Part shown: positions 61,138 to 64,000 of the stretch, piece after piece
Layout of the letters: each line of letters starts with the position of its first letter
Position numbering within the stretch: position 1 is the stretch's first letter
Source: Herpetomonas samuelpessoai
Lineage: Eukaryota > Euglenozoa > Kinetoplastea > Trypanosomatida > Trypanosomatidae
Direction: 5' to 3'
DNA length: 64,000 nucleotides
Assembly (NCBI GenBank): GCA_030849835.1
Contig: JASAOC010002135.1
Coordinates: forward strand, 62,001 to 126,000
The notes under the pieces: generated by a model
Told to the model about the DNA's origin: nothing
The model's input: the letters and a program-made list of their open reading frames with translations, nothing else
Databases searched by the model: none
Made by a program: the position numbers and the translations under genes

Positions 61138-61941
61138 ATGGTGAAGAATACGACAAGGACACAACGGAAGCTGACCAAGAAGCTGTCCCGTGTACAAGAC
61201 GGGTTTGACGAGGCGGACGGCAGCACTTCCCATGGCATTCAGGCGTCCGCCGTGCTGGCGGATGGCACGCTGCCCGCGGCGCATCTGCGCACCAAACGTG
61301 AGCGCATGATCGCCAAGAACCTCTCCCTCGCTTCCCACTCGCCACATAGCTTTGGCGAAGAAGCCGACGGCGGCTTCGACGGCGCCAATGATGCCGCGGA
61401 CGAGCCCCATTCGACACACGCTCCTCAAGGAACCCCAAAGACTGCCTTGAAGAAGCGTCTGCAGATGCGAAAGAAGGTGGCCAAGAAGGCGAGCAGCGCA
61501 GCTGCGAAAGACACGGCAGCGTCTCGCCATGACACACGAGACCATGACAGCGATGGCGAGGAGGAGGAACACCATGCCCACGCCCACGGCGACGGGGATG
61601 TGGTGCGGGCAGCGCGACAACAATTAAGGGCGCGTGCAGCCTCAGGTGCGGCGTCCTCCGGTCATGGCGGCGCGGGCACCTCGGCCAAGGCCCAGACACG
61701 CCAAGGAACCGCTGCCCTGCGGGAGATGGCCTCTGGGAAAAAGAAGCGGACCCGTCCAGAGAAAGGGGGTGCATCGGTGCGCATGACGCAGGTCCACGAA
61801 GAGCTCAACTTGTTTGATAAGGTGCTCAATGTGCCTGCGTTCTCGGCGGATCCGTTGGGCATGATTGAGGACCATTTGGCGTCGACCATGGATATGCTGC
61901 AGCCGCTGACCCCGGACGTCGGACGCGTGCCCCGTCCTTGA
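61138..61941 (+). CDS. Candidate SLX9-like ribosome biogenesis factor, 267 residues
   Basis: The protein is basic, with a Lys/Arg-rich start (MVKNTTRTQRKLTKKLSRVQ). A segment LRTKRERMIAKNLSL at about 50-64 and a C-terminal block LFDKVLNVPAFSADPLGMIE (about 225-244) continue into a short helix HLASTM. This C-terminal pattern (hydrophobic helix, then P-A-F-x-A-x-P-L-x-x-I-x-x-H-L) resembles the end of SLX9/FAM207A proteins, which act in small-subunit pre-rRNA processing and export. The middle (about 70-200) is Ala/Lys/His/Asp-rich and probably disordered, with a Lys-rich GKKKRTRPEK nuclear-signal-like run near 200-210. It would act in the nucleolus if the assignment holds. The match is from recall of the family pattern, so this is a good hypothesis rather than a firm call. 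The gene itself is secure. Confidence 0.72.
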   Translation: MVKNTTRTQRKLTKKLSRVQDGFDEADGSTSHGIQASAVLADGTLPAAHLRTKRERMIAKNLSLASHSPHSFGEEADGGFDGANDAADEPHSTHAPQGTPKTALKKRLQMRKKVAKKASSAAAKDTAASRHDTRDHDSDGEEEEHHAHAHGDGDVVRAARQQLRARAASGAASSGHGGAGTSAKAQTRQGTAALREMASGKKKRTRPEKGGASVRMTQVHEELNLFDKVLNVPAFSADPLGMIEDHLASTMDMLQPLTPDVGRVPRP

Positions 61942-63268
61942 GCTTGAAGGAAGAAGCGTGAGGGGAGAAGAAAGAAGAAAGAGAGGGAGAAAGAGAACAA
62001 AGGTCATGGATAGAGACGCGGTCTCCTTCAACCCTCTGGTTCACTTCTCTTCGCATCCTTTCGTTCTGTCTTGCTTCCCTCCCCTCTGTTTCCTTCCACG
62101 ATGGTTCTCCCTATGCAAGACGGGGGCACACGTGAACTAAACATCGAGTAAATCCACCGTGATGCCCCATCTTGTTTCCTTCGCAATAATGCAGTAAACG
62201 AAAAAAAAAAAAAAGCAACAACACGGCAAGAAACCCACCGTTTAAAAGAAAAAAATAAAGGCCCACCAATATGTTCGTAGATGCATTATGAAGGACTTGA
62301 ATGCTGAAATGCGTGCCCTCTCGCTGTTTCCCTACCCTGTCTCGCTTGGGTGGTAATTGTCCACGAAGGGCAAGAATGAGGGGAAGCGGAAGTAACGATT
62401 GGCTTGGTGGAAGGATTGTGCCACTGGCGTGCCTTCACAACTTGTCTACAATAGAGGGGTTTCTGTGTTCCACGTACAGGATAGGAAGACCAGCCCTTGA
62501 GTCTCTCCATGTGACCTTGGATACATGTGTGATTGAGAAGACAAACACTGTAATTCATGCCTTCCTCTTCTTCTTCTGCCTTTCTTGTTCATTGTGTTTC
62601 GAACAATGAACAACAACGATTTGTTATCCCTGTTGGTTAATAAACTCGCGCACCTATCCGTACGCATGAAGGCTGCCTAGGAAGCCACTGGAAACATTCT
62701 CTTGTGGTTTTGGTTTCTATTCCTTTTTTCCCCCTTTCTCTTCACGCGTTGTTTCACACTCCGTTTCACAAAACCTCGTGTCCTGTAAATTTTTCTTTTT
62801 CTTTTTGACGTCAGCGAGGGCTTCTTCACTTTCTCTTGTGCTTGTGGTTACAACTATTACTGTTCTTGTTGTTTTTGTCGTTTTCAACGCTGTTGTGTGT
62901 GCCTTAGGACGCGACTGCGTCCCTTTCCCCCCGGTTCATTAGCTCTTTCTTGTTCGACTCTCTCTCTTTTTTTCTTTTTTTGTCGTCGGGCTCAACCATC
63001 CGACGTGTACGAGTGTGTTGTCTGCGCAATCACAGCCACTCGACACGTTGCTTTTTTTTTTTTTTTTTGTCTTCTTCTTCTTCTGGTTCTCCTCGCCCAC
63101 ACTAACACACACCTGCGCAAAGCTTACTTTCCTCTCACGATTTACGACTTCTTTCCCTCTTCGCTGTAGTATCACTTTTCTTTTCTGTTCTCTTTTTTTT
63201 CTTTCGTTCCTTTGGTTTCATTTTCTGTATTTCCGCGTTTGTTTCTCTTTTAGATACGCTGTAGAATC
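61942..63268. other. 1.3-kb spacer before the edge gene
   Basis: Mixed composition at first (about 61942-62680, including a short A run at about 62200-62214), then strongly T-rich. An ORF of 102 codons at 62301-62609 lacks an acceptor layout and is not called. The block 62290-62680 is unusually balanced in composition for a spacer here and could hold a UTR element or an ncRNA. Confidence 0.55.
63170..63253 (+). promoter_or_regulatory. Trans-splice acceptor for the edge gene
   Basis: The stretch contains no AG from about 63170 to 63251 and is strongly T/CT-rich. It ends in CTCTTTTAG with the AG at 63252-63253, 15 nt before the ATG at 63269. Confidence 0.6.
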
Positions 63269-64000
63269 ATGGATTGGTCCAAATGGCCGGTGAAGCCGCA
63301 TCCAGCAGCAACACAAGCAGCCACCACCAATGCAGCCGCGGCCGTGAAACCAAGCATTGGGGCGTCGCTCTCCGGCACCTCGGCGATCCCCTTGTCTCCG
63401 AGGAGCCCGCCACAGCCGCAACCAACTACACCCCGTCGCATCGACGGCAGCGGTGCGGGACGGTCTCCGGTCAACACGACGACGTCCACTGCGCCACCCC
63501 CCGTGACCGTTATCGTTCCCTCGCACCTCCCTCGGCCTGAGCACACGCCAACGCAATCTGCGTGGGCGGCTTTCAGTGCTTCGTCGGGGCCCGGCTCACA
63601 TGCAACATCTCACGTCGTGCCAGGAGCAAGGAGCGCGTCTCCCGTGTCACGCACCGTTGTGCCAACGGCAGAGCCTTTCCCGCCGCCGCCGCCGCCGTAC
63701 CACCGTCCGGTGGTCCTGCCAGGAGCCCCGCATGTAGAAGAAGGAGTCTTGGGCCCGCTCGATGCGAGCACCGTGGCGCATCAGTACGTGGATCAGTTCG
63801 GTCGTATTCTCGGGGCACACCTGGCGTCGTCCCCTTCGTCAAGCTCCGGAAGTAATCTCTTTGACGGCGACCGTGGCGGGCGAGACGCGGAGAGAGCAAT
63901 AGAAATCGAGGAGGAAGAGGACGATGAAGGATGGCGAAGGCGCGAAGAAACGCAACACATGCCGCGCGCAAGAGGCAGCAGCAGAGGTGGCGATACCAGT
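63269..64000 (+). CDS. Proline/serine-rich protein, 5' part only (runs off the window)
   Basis: The frame from ATG 63269 is open for 244 codons to the window edge with no stop. It begins MDWSKWPVKPHPAATQAA and is Ala/Pro/Ser/Thr-rich and probably disordered. A poly-Pro run (FPPPPPPYHRP) falls at about 138-148, and a more ordered stretch ASTVAHQYVDQFGRILGAHL at about 171-190. An acidic run EIEEEEDDEGW follows near 214-224, then an Arg-rich stretch. The ATG follows a clean polypyrimidine/TTTTAG acceptor by 15 nt, and GC content jumps at the ATG exactly as in the other genes. No family is recognised. The poly-Pro run could bind profilin, SH3 or WW-type partners, which is speculation. The C-terminal part lies outside the window. 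Confidence 0.8.
   Translation, partial: MDWSKWPVKPHPAATQAATTNAAAAVKPSIGASLSGTSAIPLSPRSPPQPQPTTPRRIDGSGAGRSPVNTTTSTAPPPVTVIVPSHLPRPEHTPTQSAWAAFSASSGPGSHATSHVVPGARSASPVSRTVVPTAEPFPPPPPPYHRPVVLPGAPHVEEGVLGPLDASTVAHQYVDQFGRILGAHLASSPSSSSGSNLFDGDRGGRDAERAIEIEEEEDDEGWRRREETQHMPRARGSSRGGDTS

Noticed and set aside
1-64000. Mobile elements, CRISPR arrays, tRNA and rRNA genes
   Set aside because: I looked for reverse transcriptase, transposase and integrase motifs in the translations and for repeat-spacer arrays and tRNA-like folds, and saw none. A computed search (tRNAscan, Rfam, repeat masking) would be decisive.

Overview
The window looks like a stretch of a trypanosomatid (kinetoplastid) nuclear chromosome. 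Every gene I can support lies on the + strand, with no introns. Coding regions are GC-rich and are separated by long AT-rich spacers full of poly-T, poly-C/T and poly-A runs. Most start codons are the first AUG after a polypyrimidine tract and an AG, which is the arrangement expected for trans-splicing of a polycistronic transcript. TAA, TAG and TGA are all used as stops, so the genetic code is the standard one. I cannot name the genus. From memory, a mitochondrial ClpB and a dipeptidyl carboxypeptidase both lie on Leishmania major chromosome 2; that synteny needs checking.

Layout. 1-12 kb: mitochondrial ClpB/HSP78, a 74-residue small protein and a type II membrane GT4-like glycosyltransferase. 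12-22 kb: an M3 metallopeptidase (oligopeptidase A / dipeptidyl carboxypeptidase) with an unusual optional N-terminal extension, then a giant STE11-like protein kinase with two central membrane helices. 22-31 kb: a 3.2-kb spacer, a 997-residue disordered protein with a possible RRM-like domain, a 132-residue conserved-looking protein and a doubtful 109-codon ORF. 31-40 kb: a CPA2-type cation/proton antiporter, a multi-pass membrane protein and a 513-residue disordered protein. 42-51 kb: a 2894-residue low-complexity protein with reiterated PKA-type RRxS motifs. 52-64 kb: a small mitochondrial-type protein that may be IF1-like, an enlarged glycerate kinase, a 1324-residue unknown, an SLX9-like ribosome-biogenesis candidate, and the 5' part of a further gene that runs off the right edge.

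The genes do not form a pathway; in these organisms neighbours share a transcription unit but not a function. Several predicted products are mitochondrial or plausibly so (ClpB, the long form of the M3 peptidase, the 134-residue protein). Others are membrane proteins (glycosyltransferase, kinase, antiporter, 510-residue protein).

I saw no tRNA, rRNA, CRISPR array or mobile element. The most interesting signals are the arrangement of splice acceptors and AUGs that could give cytosolic and mitochondrial forms of the M3 peptidase, the eight RRxS-type motifs in the 2894-residue protein, the membrane-spanning kinase, and a sense-strand (CAA)n motif recurring in the spacers.
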